A DNA stretch of 64,000 nucleotides from Arenicellaceae bacterium (GCA_029246505.1 JAQWNC010000026.1:1-64000); one strand, 5' to 3'. Counted from the stretch's first letter, positions 8,981-17,944 are shown. Notes: generated from the letters alone by a model not told the origin. Numbers and translations: made by a program.

Positions 8981-10471
8981 ATGTCCCGCGCAAATATTGG
9001 ACTAATTTCTGGTATAGCATTGTTTGCTTTACTTACGCTATTACCAACACCGGATGGCATGCCCATTGCTGCCAAGTATGTTGCAGCCATTGCTGTACTG
9101 ATGGCTATTTTCTGGATGACCGAAGCAATCCCTATTCCGGCTACTGCTATGTTGCCCATATTCCTGTATCCATTATTTGGCGTTATGCCTGGCACCCAGG
9201 TAACACTTTCCTATGCCAACCACTTGATTTACCTGTATATGGGTGGTTTCTTAATTGCCGTCACCATGCAAAAGTGGAATTTGCATAAACGGATTGCCCT
9301 GCAAACTATAAGGTTGATTGGAATCACGCCCGACAGGATCGTCCTTGGATTTATGATTGCGACAGGCTTTCTTTCCATGTGGATTAGTAATACCGCTGCA
9401 TCCATGATGATGGTAACGATTGCCATGGCAGTCGTCAGTCAAATAATCCGGGAAATCCAGGCTAATGATTCTATTTCTGTGGATACAAGTATCGGACAAT
9501 TTAATTTTGCGGCCGCATTAATGCTGGGCATTGCCTATAGTGCCTCAGTTGGTGGCGTTGCCACTTTGGTAGGGACTCCCACTAATGCCGTGTTTGCCGG
9601 TATTGTTGAGAGCACATTCGGCATCACTATCAGTCTGGTGGACTGGATGAAAATAGGATTCCCTCTAGCTGTCGTCATGATGTTTATTACCTGGTATCTC
9701 CTGGTGAAAGTAATTTACCCAAGCGAGATCAAGCACCTACCCGGCGGCAAGGAAGCAATTTATCGTGAAATAAAACTCTTGGGGAAAATGACAAAAGAAG
9801 AAAAGATGGTATTAACCGTGTTTCTGAGTGTGGCCTCTTTATGGTTACTTCGTGGATTTATCAAAATCGATGCTCTTAGTATGGTTGCCGACTCTACCAT
9901 TGCAGTTGGTGGCGCGGTGCTGTTATTTATCATTCCTTCTAATTTCAAAAAACGAGAATTTTTACTGGACTGGGACACCGCTGTTAAAATTCCATGGGAC
10001 ATCTTGCTATTGTTTGGTGGTGGCTTTGCGCTGGCAACAGGATTTAGTGAAACAGGATTGACTAGTTATATGGCAACCCGGCTAACCATCCTAGAAGGGA
10101 CCAGTATCTTTTTGATGATTCCCGTAATTGCCGCCTTGATTATCTTTTTAACAGAATTGACGTCCAATACGGCCACAAACTCTATAATGCTCCCCATCAT
10201 GGCAGCATTGGCAGGCGCAATGAGCGTGCATCCTTTCGGTTTAATGATAACAACTACCATCGCCGCATCATTTGCCTTTATGTTGCCAGTTGCCACTCCT
10301 CCAAATGCGATCGTCTTTGGAAGCCGTTTCATTAACATTGATCAAATGATAAAAGCAGGCATTTGGCTGAACATTATTGGTGTTGTTCTAATCTCAATCG
10401 TTGTGCTATTCCTGTTGCCTGCTGTCTGGAATATCGACCTTTCTATCAATTCACTCGCGTTACCCAATTAA
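8981..10471 (+). CDS. SLC13/DASS family sodium-coupled anion (dicarboxylate) transporter
   Basis: A 496-residue inner-membrane protein with 11 or more hydrophobic helices. It carries the two SNT signatures of the DASS family: WISNTAASM (SNT at 136-138) and LTSNTATNS near 390. These line the Na+ and carboxylate site in VcINDY-type transporters. FWMTEAIPIPATAMLP early in the protein is another family hallmark. Likely substrates are C4-dicarboxylates or related anions; sulfate cannot be excluded. It stands alone between divergent or convergent neighbours. Confidence 0.9.
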   Translation: MSRANIGLISGIALFALLTLLPTPDGMPIAAKYVAAIAVLMAIFWMTEAIPIPATAMLPIFLYPLFGVMPGTQVTLSYANHLIYLYMGGFLIAVTMQKWNLHKRIALQTIRLIGITPDRIVLGFMIATGFLSMWISNTAASMMMVTIAMAVVSQIIREIQANDSISVDTSIGQFNFAAALMLGIAYSASVGGVATLVGTPTNAVFAGIVESTFGITISLVDWMKIGFPLAVVMMFITWYLLVKVIYPSEIKHLPGGKEAIYREIKLLGKMTKEEKMVLTVFLSVASLWLLRGFIKIDALSMVADSTIAVGGAVLLFIIPSNFKKREFLLDWDTAVKIPWDILLLFGGGFALATGFSETGLTSYMATRLTILEGTSIFLMIPVIAALIIFLTELTSNTATNSIMLPIMAALAGAMSVHPFGLMITTTIAASFAFMLPVATPPNAIVFGSRFINIDQMIKAGIWLNIIGVVLISIVVLFLLPAVWNIDLSINSLALPN

Positions 10472-10584
10472 AAATCTCTTGTCTACGCCTAGCGAATACG
10501 CCTCGAATCTCAAGAAGTGCAACGCTAGAAAAGGGCCTTGCAAAAGTAAGGTTTTGTCAGGTTCTAGGTTTTAAGCTTTTCCCC

Positions 10585-10614
10585 AAATGTCCGTTAATTA
10601 CCCAAAGCGGTCAG
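10585..10614 (+). repeat. dispersed inverted repeat, copy 5, overlapping a stop codon
   Basis: AAATGTCCG ... CAAAGCGGTCA with core TTAATTACC. The terminal TCA is the TGA stop codon (minus strand) of the DUF6152 gene at 10611. Confidence 0.8.
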
Positions 10615-11624
10615 AGTTGGCAGTCGAAGGGTTTGATGACCTCGTCAGGTACCCAGGTCCAATAAGTGCCTTCGCGTCGAGCTGGCGTGGTGAGTATCGC
10701 TGGATCAGTGACTATCATTACCAAATCCAGGCGATGTTCGTCCTCAACTAAGCTGTAGCGCTCGACGACTTCAATCGCCTGGCTTATCGGTGTTCCGATA
10801 TCGTCGAAATACGGCCAGTCGATCTTCGTGGTCACGATGACCAGTTCGTTGCCTTCCCAATGCCCTACCGAGTAACCATGCGGCGTGGCAGGTGCATTTT
10901 CGGGAGCCCCCCCATTCATGTGAATCGTGCGCAGGACGTCCCACTCCTCCATATGGATATATATTGCATCACCGCCATCGACGATCTCCATAGGAAAGGG
11001 ATTATCGATGATGCCAGGCATGCCCTGCGGGATACAGCTCAGCGCGGTGTCGTCAGTGAGAGGATCGTAGTGCTGTCGCGCGGCGAGCGCTTCCGGCTTC
11101 AACGGCAGAGGTGCCTCAGCAGCGGAGCGTCCCATGGATTCTGACCCGACGCTCCAGACCCGGAATATTCCCTGTGGCTTCGTTGATTGAGTATCCGAAG
11201 TGGCCACGACACTGGCACTATCCGACAAACCAGCCTTTGTTCCGTGCCCGAATAAGCCAGGCCACAGTACGACTTCATTGCCACTGGCAAGTGTGATATG
11301 TGATGCAACCATCTGGGCCCGTCCGAATCGGGACCTATACCCCACGACCTTGATCTGGTCGCCTGGCGTAAGAATATCGCGGCTGACGCCGTCGCGCTCC
11401 AGGAAGTTCACAGCACCAGACTCAATCTCCCAAACTTCTGGCTGACCATTCTCCCCGGATGTTTTGACGGTGAATCGAATATGGGGGTTGGCCCACCGTA
11501 CACCAGTGATTGTCCCTTCAATCTCGCTGACGTTCTGATCGTCGTAAAACGCCCGAATCGAATGATGGCCAAATACCCAGTTTGGCAGTAACGCGAGCAG
11601 TAAAGCCGTAGCCAGATGTCTCAT
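10611..11624 (-). CDS. DUF6152 family exported protein (long, two-module form)
   Basis: A 337-residue protein. The ATG at 11624 is preferred to one at 11657 because a GAGGAA ribosome site sits upstream and the signal peptide (1-19) begins there. The mature protein starts HHS (20-22), with WANPH (44-48) and WEIESGAV, then a GDQIKVVGY strand: the DUF6152 domain. A linker with GIFRVWS leads to a C-terminal module of about 150 residues (GIIDNPFPMEI, RTIHMNG, GYSVGHWEGNELVI, ERYSLV) shared with the other long DUF6152 proteins in this window. The function is unknown. The 3' end overlaps a dispersed repeat. Confidence 0.85.
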   Translation of the reverse strand: MRHLATALLLALLPNWVFGHHSIRAFYDDQNVSEIEGTITGVRWANPHIRFTVKTSGENGQPEVWEIESGAVNFLERDGVSRDILTPGDQIKVVGYRSRFGRAQMVASHITLASGNEVVLWPGLFGHGTKAGLSDSASVVATSDTQSTKPQGIFRVWSVGSESMGRSAAEAPLPLKPEALAARQHYDPLTDDTALSCIPQGMPGIIDNPFPMEIVDGGDAIYIHMEEWDVLRTIHMNGGAPENAPATPHGYSVGHWEGNELVIVTTKIDWPYFDDIGTPISQAIEVVERYSLVEDEHRLDLVMIVTDPAILTTPARREGTYWTWVPDEVIKPFDCQL

Positions 11625-11754
11625 GTTTAGATTCCTCAGATATTCTACTACCTGCATATTAACAGTTCTTGCCTAACTAAAAAAACGGTCAGACCCATTG
11701 AATGAATTGCAAAACAATTAAGCGACTTATTCGCACTGCGTAGCGATATTTAAT

Positions 11755-11782
11755 TCTAAACCATCTATAAAGATGGTTTAGA
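11755..11782. repeat. perfect 12-bp inverted repeat (hairpin)
   Basis: TCTAAACCATCT and AGATGGTTTAGA are perfect reverse complements separated by the loop ATAA. It directly abuts dispersed-repeat copy 6 with one base between. There is no T-run on either side, so it is not a standard terminator. Confidence 0.8.
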
Positions 11783-11783
11783 C

Positions 11784-11815
11784 GAATGCCCGCTTAAGGC
11801 AATTAGCGGTCATTC
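11784..11815 (-). repeat. dispersed inverted repeat, copy 6
   Basis: One of the best preserved copies: GAATGCCCGCTTAAGGC at the left and AGCGGTCATTC at the right. Confidence 0.85.
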
Positions 11816-12280
11816 CTCAAGTTAAGTTAAGCCAAGCTAAATACTCAGAATCTGATAAAACCTTACATTTGTAGGGCTCTTATTGATCAGCAGTAAGTAT
11901 GAAAAAGAGATACCCAGCCCTATTCAAATACAAACCATTTTTGGACCCAACCCCCCTTCATTTACAGACCCCCTCCCTTAAATTAACGTGCAGGAAGCTA
12001 TTTAGGGGTAATTACAATGAAGGTGTCTCCAGCCAAGGACAATCCACAAATCACAACTGGAAATGCGGACGATAATTTTATTCCCAAAGTACATCTGAAC
12101 ACAGGGGTGCCTATCCCTTCCCTCGTTAATCGAACATCAAGTTTCGCCCGTATAATTGAACATCTCAAAGCAGCAAACTTTTGAGAGGACACTTTTAAAT
12201 TAGGGGGTATTATTGGGGGTATAATTTAATAGTCTATATTTATAAGTGTTTGTCGGTAGTCAACGCCTCCACCACATAAA

Positions 12281-12312
12281 AGAAAAGGTCACCCACGGGT
12301 AACTTTTTCTTT
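12281..12312 (-). terminator. intrinsic terminator of the sulfatase gene
   Basis: AGAAAAGGTCACCC pairs with GGGTAACTTTTTCT around a short ACG loop (two wobble positions). Read on the minus strand the stem is followed by a CTTTTCTTTTA tract, 32 bp after the sulfatase stop codon. Confidence 0.75.
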
Positions 12313-12343
12313 TACTAATTAAATTATCTTAGTCAATTATTCT

Positions 12344-14050
12344 CTAGTCCATAATTGGAACAATCAAGCCATTGGTCGAACTGTATTTCTGCCAAGCAGA
12401 TTGCAGCTCCGCCACCTTAGCTGGGAATTCCGCTGACAGATCGTTGGTTTCACCTGGATCAACACGCATATCAAACAACTCCCATTTATCAGCGCGCTCG
12501 GCTAATGGCTGGCGAGCCTCTGAAGGTTTAGAGGTTAGGCGTAAAAGTTTCCAGTCGCCTTTTCGAATAGCTAGGTGCCCAAATACTTCCCAACCAAAAA
12601 TAAATTCATCTGATCTAACTGCATCCGCATCGCCAAAAGCTAAAGGCAGTAGTGATTCTCCCTGCAGGGGCTGCAATGGTCGACCGTTAAAACCAAACTC
12701 TGGGTGCTCAACTCCCGCTAACTCCAAAAAGGTCGGAGCCAAATCAACCACGGAGACAAAGGCATCACTAATTTGCCCTTTTTTACTGACTTCAGGGGAA
12801 TGAATAAACGCTGGGCCACGTGTACCACCTTCGGAACTTAAAGACTTAAAGTACCGCATAACACCAACTCCAGCAGCAGCCCATTCCGGGCCATAGGAAA
12901 CATACGAGCTAATGCGCCCCATATTCTCCAAACTGTTATCCCAGCCCTGACCAGCTCGCTCAAGTCCTTCTGCGCCATTATCAGATATAAATACAATAAA
13001 AGTATTATCGTATTGCCCAATTGCCTTCAAGTGATCAATAAGACGCCCGATATTTTGGTCGATAACATCAACCATCGCTGCATAAACTTCCATCTCTTTA
13101 GAAGAGATGGCTTTTTCCTCATCCGATAGAGAGTCCCAGGCTGCTACCACTCCAAGGCGGGGATACATTTCCGCCTCTAGCGGAATTACACCCAATTCTT
13201 TACCTTTGGTAATCCGATTCTCGCGCAGTTCTTCGTAACCATTATCGTAATAGCCTTTGTACTTGGCAATCTCAGCATCTGGTGCTTGTAATGGCCAATG
13301 CGGGGCGGTATAGCCCAGAAATGCGAACCAAGGCTCGCGGCTTGCGCTGTCTTTATCAATGGAGTCAATAATGTAATCGGTGTAAAAGTCTGTCGAATAA
13401 AAATCTACTGGTAATTCCTCTACTAAATTCTCATCTTCGAAATACTCAACGCTAGAATCAAAGTTCCCCCTCTTGGCATCAGAGTAATGGCTGGCAGTGC
13501 CGTCCATTAGGGCAAATGAGCGGTCGAACCCACGCGCATGTGGAATTTGATGAGGTTCGTCTCCCAAATGCCACTTTCCCGCCCAGTAAGTGTTATATCC
13601 GGACTGTTTCAATAGCGCTGGAAAGGCCACTACATCTTCATTTAAATAAGATTCATACCCTGCAACATCTCTTTGGTTTGGAGACTGATGCATTGCACCA
13701 CCAGCATTATGATTGTCAGTACCAGAAAGAATCGCAGCCCGTGTCGGAGCACAAACTGCCTGGTTGTGAAAATCTGTTAAAATCAATCCATTATTAGCAA
13801 GCTGATCTAAATTTGGCGTATCAATCTCACTGCCGTAAACCCCCAGATCTGTGTAACCGAGGTCGTCCGCAACGATTAGTAATATATTCGGTCGCGACCT
13901 CTCTAAATCACCTACGCCCTCGGGCGCAGTAGCGGTAGTTGTAACTTGAGTTCCGACCTGCTGTGTTTCGGTTTGAGAACCGGTATCACAAGCGGTTAGA
14001 ACAATTACCGATGTGCAAATCAGTAACATATAACTATAAATTTTATACAT
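12344..14050 (-). CDS. lipoprotein sulfatase (arylsulfatase type)
   Basis: A 568-residue type I sulfatase. The lipobox LTAC (Cys21) predicts a lipid-anchored protein, followed by a Thr/Gln-rich linker. The metal-site Asp pair is in VADDLGYTD (Asp62-63), and the active-site signature CAPTR (Cys100-Arg104) contains the Cys that becomes formylglycine. GKWHLGD and HNAGG follow as expected. An AGGGG site lies just before the ATG at 14050. It would hydrolyse sulfate esters at the cell surface or in the periplasm; the substrate is unknown. No formylglycine-generating enzyme or carbohydrate-degradation locus accompanies it. A palindrome upstream (14115-14141) may be regulatory, and a terminator follows. 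Confidence 0.9.
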   Translation of the reverse strand: MYKIYSYMLLICTSVIVLTACDTGSQTETQQVGTQVTTTATAPEGVGDLERSRPNILLIVADDLGYTDLGVYGSEIDTPNLDQLANNGLILTDFHNQAVCAPTRAAILSGTDNHNAGGAMHQSPNQRDVAGYESYLNEDVVAFPALLKQSGYNTYWAGKWHLGDEPHQIPHARGFDRSFALMDGTASHYSDAKRGNFDSSVEYFEDENLVEELPVDFYSTDFYTDYIIDSIDKDSASREPWFAFLGYTAPHWPLQAPDAEIAKYKGYYDNGYEELRENRITKGKELGVIPLEAEMYPRLGVVAAWDSLSDEEKAISSKEMEVYAAMVDVIDQNIGRLIDHLKAIGQYDNTFIVFISDNGAEGLERAGQGWDNSLENMGRISSYVSYGPEWAAAGVGVMRYFKSLSSEGGTRGPAFIHSPEVSKKGQISDAFVSVVDLAPTFLELAGVEHPEFGFNGRPLQPLQGESLLPLAFGDADAVRSDEFIFGWEVFGHLAIRKGDWKLLRLTSKPSEARQPLAERADKWELFDMRVDPGETNDLSAEFPAKVAELQSAWQKYSSTNGLIVPIMD

Positions 14051-14114
14051 TTTTCCCCTAGATAATCGATAATTTATCGCTAATATATGCCTGTAATCCT
14101 ATTAGACTGAGTTT

Positions 14115-14141
14115 TTTTGATTACATCAACAGTAATCAAAA
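14115..14141. promoter_or_regulatory. perfect 10-bp palindrome upstream of sulfatase gene
   Basis: TTTTGATTAC and GTAATCAAAA are separated by ATCAACA, 65-91 bases upstream of the sulfatase ATG on the minus strand. The spacing and AT-rich symmetry resemble a dimeric repressor or activator operator. No cognate regulator can be named. Confidence 0.5.
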
Positions 14142-14326
14142 CCCAATTTCTAGAAAAAAGTAATTAGCCCATCAGATGAACCCATTCTTAAGTAAGAGCA
14201 GAAAAAAAGGAATACCCACCTGATCAAAAAGTTATTTTCGTCTAGCTCACTGAAACCCTATGCTCAAAGCCCTTCTAAGAACACGCAACGTTAAAGACTA
14301 ACTAGCATTCCTATTCCGAGATTCGA

Positions 14327-15340
14327 CTAACCCTCTTCGAGCTTACAATTGTATGGCTCAACCTCATTTTCAGGAATCCAGACCCATGACTTCGATAATG
14401 TCACTGGTTCAGTAAATGCTGTTGCATCAGTCACAGTAATCTCATATTCGAGTTTTGCACCAGATTCCGTCGGCGTAAACCGCTCCGAGATCATAACTTG
14501 GTCACTTAAGATGACACCTCGCCCCGACAAATGCCCCCAATTAACATGGCTCGTCTCAACCACTAGCGTTTCGTCTTCCCAGCGACCAATAGAATGTCCC
14601 ATTATTGATGCAGCAGGTTCTACAGCAGTTTCTGAATTCATATAGATCGTGCGCACCGAGTCGTATTCTTCTATCTTTATTTCGATGACATCCCCACGAT
14701 CGTGAAACTCAAGCGGATAGGGGTTACTCATAATCGCTGGCATACCTTTTAATTGGCAATACAACAATGGGTTATCAACAGCCGGATTGAAAGCGGCTTG
14801 TAATACTTTCGCTTCTTCTGTAAGAGGGTATTCCTGCAACCAGAGAAAAAATTGTCCTCCTGAGAGTGTAGAACTCCAAACTCGGAATATTCCGAGTGTC
14901 TCCGCAGAGGTATCTCCGGTCGCAGCAAACCACTTGTTATCAGCGCTCCACATCCGGTCTGACCAGATTAAATCAGATGGCTCGGCCTTAAACTTGAAGA
15001 CAAACTCCTCACCGCTAGGTAGCAGCATGTTGTTAACAAACATACCAAACCCTTGTCTTGCCGGCCAACCTGCAACTTTGACGCTATCTCCAATCTCAAC
15101 AAAGGATTCGGGAGAATCCATTCGACGTAAAATACTCACTGAATGAGTTTCCAGTTCCCACTCGGTCCCATCTGCTGCGGAAATCGTAAAAAGTATATGT
15201 GGGTTTTGCCAAAGAACTTTAGTGATCTCCCCTTCAACCTCAACCGTTTTGCTCTGATCGAATTTAACCGCAGTACTATGGTGAGCGAATACCGAAGCAG
15301 AGGTTAGAGCAAATAAAATAAACAGGCGTCGAATCCGCAT
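14327..15340 (-). CDS. DUF6152 family exported protein (long form)
   Basis: A 337-residue protein with signal peptide 1-19, mature start HHS (20-22), WQNPH (44-48), WELETHSVSILRRM and GDSVKVAGWPARQG: the DUF6152 module. After GIFRVWS it has the C-terminal module with LKGMPAIMSNPYPLEF, YDSVRTIYMN, GHSIGRWEDETLVVETSHVNW and ERFTPTESG. The domain order is the same as in the 10611, 46745 and 57812 proteins, and closest by eye to 46745 (shared ILRRM/ILSRM and FVNNMLL/WVNNMLL stretches). The role is unknown. It appears monocistronic. Confidence 0.85.
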   Translation of the reverse strand: MRIRRLFILFALTSASVFAHHSTAVKFDQSKTVEVEGEITKVLWQNPHILFTISAADGTEWELETHSVSILRRMDSPESFVEIGDSVKVAGWPARQGFGMFVNNMLLPSGEEFVFKFKAEPSDLIWSDRMWSADNKWFAATGDTSAETLGIFRVWSSTLSGGQFFLWLQEYPLTEEAKVLQAAFNPAVDNPLLYCQLKGMPAIMSNPYPLEFHDRGDVIEIKIEEYDSVRTIYMNSETAVEPAASIMGHSIGRWEDETLVVETSHVNWGHLSGRGVILSDQVMISERFTPTESGAKLEYEITVTDATAFTEPVTLSKSWVWIPENEVEPYNCKLEEG

Positions 15341-15655
15341 AGTTCTTTTCTACAAAAGTTTAGTTATTCTGATAATACTTTGAGAACCTCTAACACTCAA
15401 GTTACCACCACAATCTAGAATAATCAGTTAACAGGTGTCGGAATACAAGAATAAATAAATATCTATGACGGGGAGGCAAGTAATTTATGGTGTGTAAGAA
15501 TCAGCGACGTTTAGCACGACGTCTTTCTTGGATGCCATTTATTTAGGAGTCTTATTTTAGTTATATCAGAATAAATATAGTTGAAAGCCGGTGCTTGTTG
15601 ATTTAAAAAAATAGAGAGTTTATGCTTCCTGTACTGATACTTTTAGGAAATATAA
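15341..15655. other. gap without recognised gene
   Basis: 315 AT-rich bases between the DUF6152 start and the small-membrane-protein cassette, which diverge. Promoters for both should be here; no hairpin or repeat copy was seen. Confidence 0.45.
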
Positions 15656-15877
15656 GTGGCTCGATTAATAGGTAATAATTTTAAGTTTGGCCGAGCTTTA
15701 GTGTATTTCGGTTGGGTTTTCTTGGCGGCATCGATGATTATGACCTTAGGGATAATACTTGGCCTGGTTACAGTTGAATATTTTTCTATTAATGGTACGT
15801 CTGGAATCAGGTCTGTGGCAGCGGTTGCTGTCATGGGCTGCCTGTTGGCGGCGTTAGGATATATGAAAGAGGAGTAA
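15656..15877 (+). CDS. small membrane protein A of a three-gene cassette
   Basis: A 73-residue protein starting with GTG at 15656, with an AGGA site upstream. It has two hydrophobic helices (about 16-38 and 51-69) joined by a short polar loop, with basic residues at the N terminus. No family is recognised. It is followed after 7 bp by a second and then an overlapping third tiny membrane-protein ORF, so the three probably form one transcript and perhaps one complex. Confidence 0.6.
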   Translation: MARLIGNNFKFGRALVYFGWVFLAASMIMTLGIILGLVTVEYFSINGTSGIRSVAAVAVMGCLLAALGYMKEE

Positions 15878-15884
15878 TTTAGTT

Positions 15885-16064
15885 ATGATTAAAAAGTCGG
15901 ATGTTTTTATACTTTTGGCAGTAGCCATATCCTTCACGGTTTCAGGATACCTATGGTTTTCAGGCCAACGAGAGGAAGGATTATTTACTGCTATTTGGGT
16001 CCCATCTATTCTTTGTTTTGGTATGTACTTTAAACTAATGGGTATCGTGGGGAACTTAAAATGA
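15885..16064 (+). CDS. small membrane protein B of a three-gene cassette
   Basis: A 59-residue ORF with ATG at 15885 preceded by GAGGAGT. Two hydrophobic helices are visible (FILLAVAISFTVSGYLWF near residues 8-25, and a second from about 36 to 54) around a charged GQREEG loop. Its TGA stop overlaps the start of the next ORF in an ATGA arrangement, evidence for translational coupling. No homologue is recognised. Confidence 0.55.
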   Translation: MIKKSDVFILLAVAISFTVSGYLWFSGQREEGLFTAIWVPSILCFGMYFKLMGIVGNLK

Positions 16065-16213
16065 GCAGTGAAGGCTTGCTTGTTGTTGCAGGCGTCGTCT
16101 TCGCTCTTATGATTACTGGTCTATTCGTGTCAATGAATGAATTTCTCAAAGCTTCAAAGGACCCTTCCACCGTGAAAAGCACTGATGGAAACAATAGTGA
16201 CCTAGGCAGTTAG
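16061..16213 (+). CDS. small membrane protein C of a three-gene cassette
   Basis: A 50-residue ORF starting at the ATG that overlaps the stop of the preceding gene (ATGA) with a GGGGA site upstream. It has one N-terminal transmembrane helix (about 5-23) and a polar C-terminal tail rich in Lys, Ser and Asp. This is a single-span protein of the size often seen as an accessory subunit. No family is recognised. Confidence 0.5.
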   Translation: MSSEGLLVVAGVVFALMITGLFVSMNEFLKASKDPSTVKSTDGNNSDLGS

Positions 16214-16577
16214 ACGGATAATCGCCCAGAGTATCAGTAACATACTTGTACATTGCTGTGGAAGGTTGCTGCTTATCGATATTTTCTAACTGAAAATTCG
16301 CCTGTCGGTAGTTCGATATTTTGTATCATCAGGATACCCACCCCTTTGGGGTTGCCTGCGGCTAAGCAAATACGTCTCTGAGGTATTTGTCTGTCTCTGG
16401 CCACCATTTCTTTCTGATATTACAATAAGTCACCAACCACCTGCACAACCCCACAATCTTCTGTTTTCGTAAAAGGACAAATAAGGGACACTTTGGTCAG
16501 CGATATTCTTATGAATATCCATCACAGGACTAATGGATCGCTTTAGAAGTTTGAGCGGCAATTGAATATCTAAATGA
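16214..16577. other. gap without recognised gene
   Basis: Between the small-protein cassette and repeat copy 7. Weak hairpins are visible (ACCCC TTT GGGGT near 16340; CAAATAC ... GTATTTG near 16367-16389). Either could end the cassette transcript, but neither has a T-run. Confidence 0.4.
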
Positions 16578-16602
16578 CTACTTATTACCCAAAGCGGTCA
16601 TG
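16572..16602 (+). repeat. dispersed inverted repeat, copy 7
   Basis: AAATGACTACTTATTACCC followed by AAAGCGGTCATG. The open frame of the adjacent gene fragment (16578-16784) begins inside it. Confidence 0.75.
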
Positions 16603-16784
16603 AAGAGATCGAGTATCTAGCCCACACACTTGACGGTTTTTATGCTTATCGAAGCGTGCCTCAAAATAATGAAAGTGAATGGCACCATTTAACTAACTTT
16701 CTATACCACCAGCCTATCCACAGAAATTTATGCGGCTCATGTTCCCCTGATATATTATCCAATGTTCTAATTGAATCAACATGA
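16578..16784 (+). pseudogene. unrecognised gene fragment (C-terminal part)
   Basis: A forward frame open from a TGA at 16575 to a TGA at 16782-16784, with coding-like composition but no ATG or good start. The readable part includes HEEIEYLAHTLDGFYAY, EWHHLTNFLYHQPIH and LCGSCSPDILSN, with a C-x-x-C pair. It begins within repeat copy 7 and ends 11 bp before the FAH-family gene. Best read as the 3' remainder of a gene cut at the repeat; the family is not recognised. Confidence 0.4.
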
Positions 16785-16795
16785 ATTAAGTATCA

Positions 16796-17407
16796 ATGAA
16801 TTCTATAAAGCTAGATCAGGTGGATATATTTCCCTCAAAGGTTATTTGTATTGGAAGAAACTATGTTGAACACATTGAAGAACTGGGCAATGAAATACCA
16901 GACGAACCAGTAATTTTCATGAAACCTAATTCCGCCATATCGCAAGAAATTATCACGCATGATATAGATCTTATCCACTATGAAAGCGAAATAACTTTTT
17001 CAATAAAATCAGGGAAGTTATCGGGTGTCGGTTTTGGTCTGGACTTAACCAAAAGAAAAATTCAAGCTAAACTAAAAGCGAAAGGCCTGCCTTGGGAAAG
17101 AGCCAAATCATTTGACAACTCTGCAGTATTTAGCGACTTCATTACTTTTGATAGAAATTTTAATGATCTCAGAATGGAGCTTTACATAAATAACAAACTG
17201 ACTCAGCTTGCAAATTGTGAGTTGATGATCAATAAGCCAGACGCGATATTAAGAGAATCTTCGGGGTTTATAACACTGGTCGATGGGGATTTAATTATGA
17301 CCGGAACACCAAAGGGGGTCGGCATTCTGCATATAGGTGATGAATTTACCGGAAAAATAATTGAGAAAGAAAACTTGATAATCGAACATTCTTGGACCGT
17401 AAAATAA
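16796..17407 (+). CDS. fumarylacetoacetate hydrolase (FAH) family protein
   Basis: A 203-residue cytosolic protein of the FAH superfamily. The N-terminal VICIGRNYVEHIEELGN is the family opening, IHYESEITFSI holds the acidic metal ligands, and VDGDLIMTGTPKGVG is the conserved C-terminal loop. The length matches the short FAH clade (acylpyruvate hydrolases, oxaloacetate decarboxylases and isomerases of aromatic degradation). The exact reaction cannot be assigned. No strong ribosome site is visible before the ATG. A remnant frame ends just upstream, and a convergent cupin gene follows after 21 bp. Confidence 0.85.
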   Translation: MNSIKLDQVDIFPSKVICIGRNYVEHIEELGNEIPDEPVIFMKPNSAISQEIITHDIDLIHYESEITFSIKSGKLSGVGFGLDLTKRKIQAKLKAKGLPWERAKSFDNSAVFSDFITFDRNFNDLRMELYINNKLTQLANCELMINKPDAILRESSGFITLVDGDLIMTGTPKGVGILHIGDEFTGKIIEKENLIIEHSWTVK

Positions 17408-17428
17408 TCCACAGAAGTTACAAGCATG

Positions 17429-17944
17429 CTAGTCGATACCGGGCGCCCCAGCCGTCTCTTCAATACCATACTTAACGCGTAGCCTAGCCATGCTTGAGCT
17501 AACCTCGTGTTGCCCGATTTCGCCAGCTTTTAGCTTCTCCGCTTCACAGTGAATTGCTTCAAAAAAACTGTCTAGACCAGCCGGCGTACAAACCAACATA
17601 ATACGTGACGGTTGATCGTCCGGATTCCAGAAAGTATGAGAGAGCCCGCTGGGGACAGTTACCGCGTCACCCGCCGGAACATAAAATGGTGCCTCACCTA
17701 AATATTGAAAAGCTAAGCGCCCTTCCAGCACCGAAAATACCTCAATAAATTCATGCCGCGTAAACGGCGGTGGACTCCCACAAATAAAATCAACGTACTC
17801 GATAACAGTTAAGCGTTGATCTGTTGTCTTGCCATGTGTCAATACTCTAACGGTGTTGCCATTTAACAAGGTAAGTATGGGAACAACCTCCACTCCTTTC
17901 GAAGTATCGCCATTATTGAAACTCTGATCGCTATCACTCATCAA
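17429..17944 (-). CDS. cupin-domain protein
   Basis: A 171-residue protein with a single cupin barrel. Motif 1 is partly conserved (TRHEFIEVFSVLEGRLAF), and motif 2 is VPSGLSHTFWNP with its His. Tandem ATGs at the start (17944 and 17941) make the first residue uncertain. Cupins of this size are often metal-binding dioxygenases, isomerases or sensor domains; nothing here narrows it down. It is convergent with the FAH-family gene. Confidence 0.75.
   Translation of the reverse strand: MMSDSDQSFNNGDTSKGVEVVPILTLLNGNTVRVLTHGKTTDQRLTVIEYVDFICGSPPPFTRHEFIEVFSVLEGRLAFQYLGEAPFYVPAGDAVTVPSGLSHTFWNPDDQPSRIMLVCTPAGLDSFFEAIHCEAEKLKAGEIGQHEVSSSMARLRVKYGIEETAGAPGID

Larger units (their letters stand above)
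11625..12343. other. long intergenic region with hairpin, repeat and terminator
   Basis: About 720 bases between two minus-strand genes. From left to right it holds a perfect 12-bp hairpin (11755-11782), dispersed-repeat copy 6 (11784-11815), a 64-codon minus-strand frame at 11998-12192 with no recognisable content, and the sulfatase terminator (12281-12312). Confidence 0.5.

Noticed and set aside
11998-12192. 64-codon minus-strand open frame between DUF6152 and sulfatase genes
   Set aside because: No recognisable family, no clear ribosome site, and unusual composition; kept only as part of the gap description.
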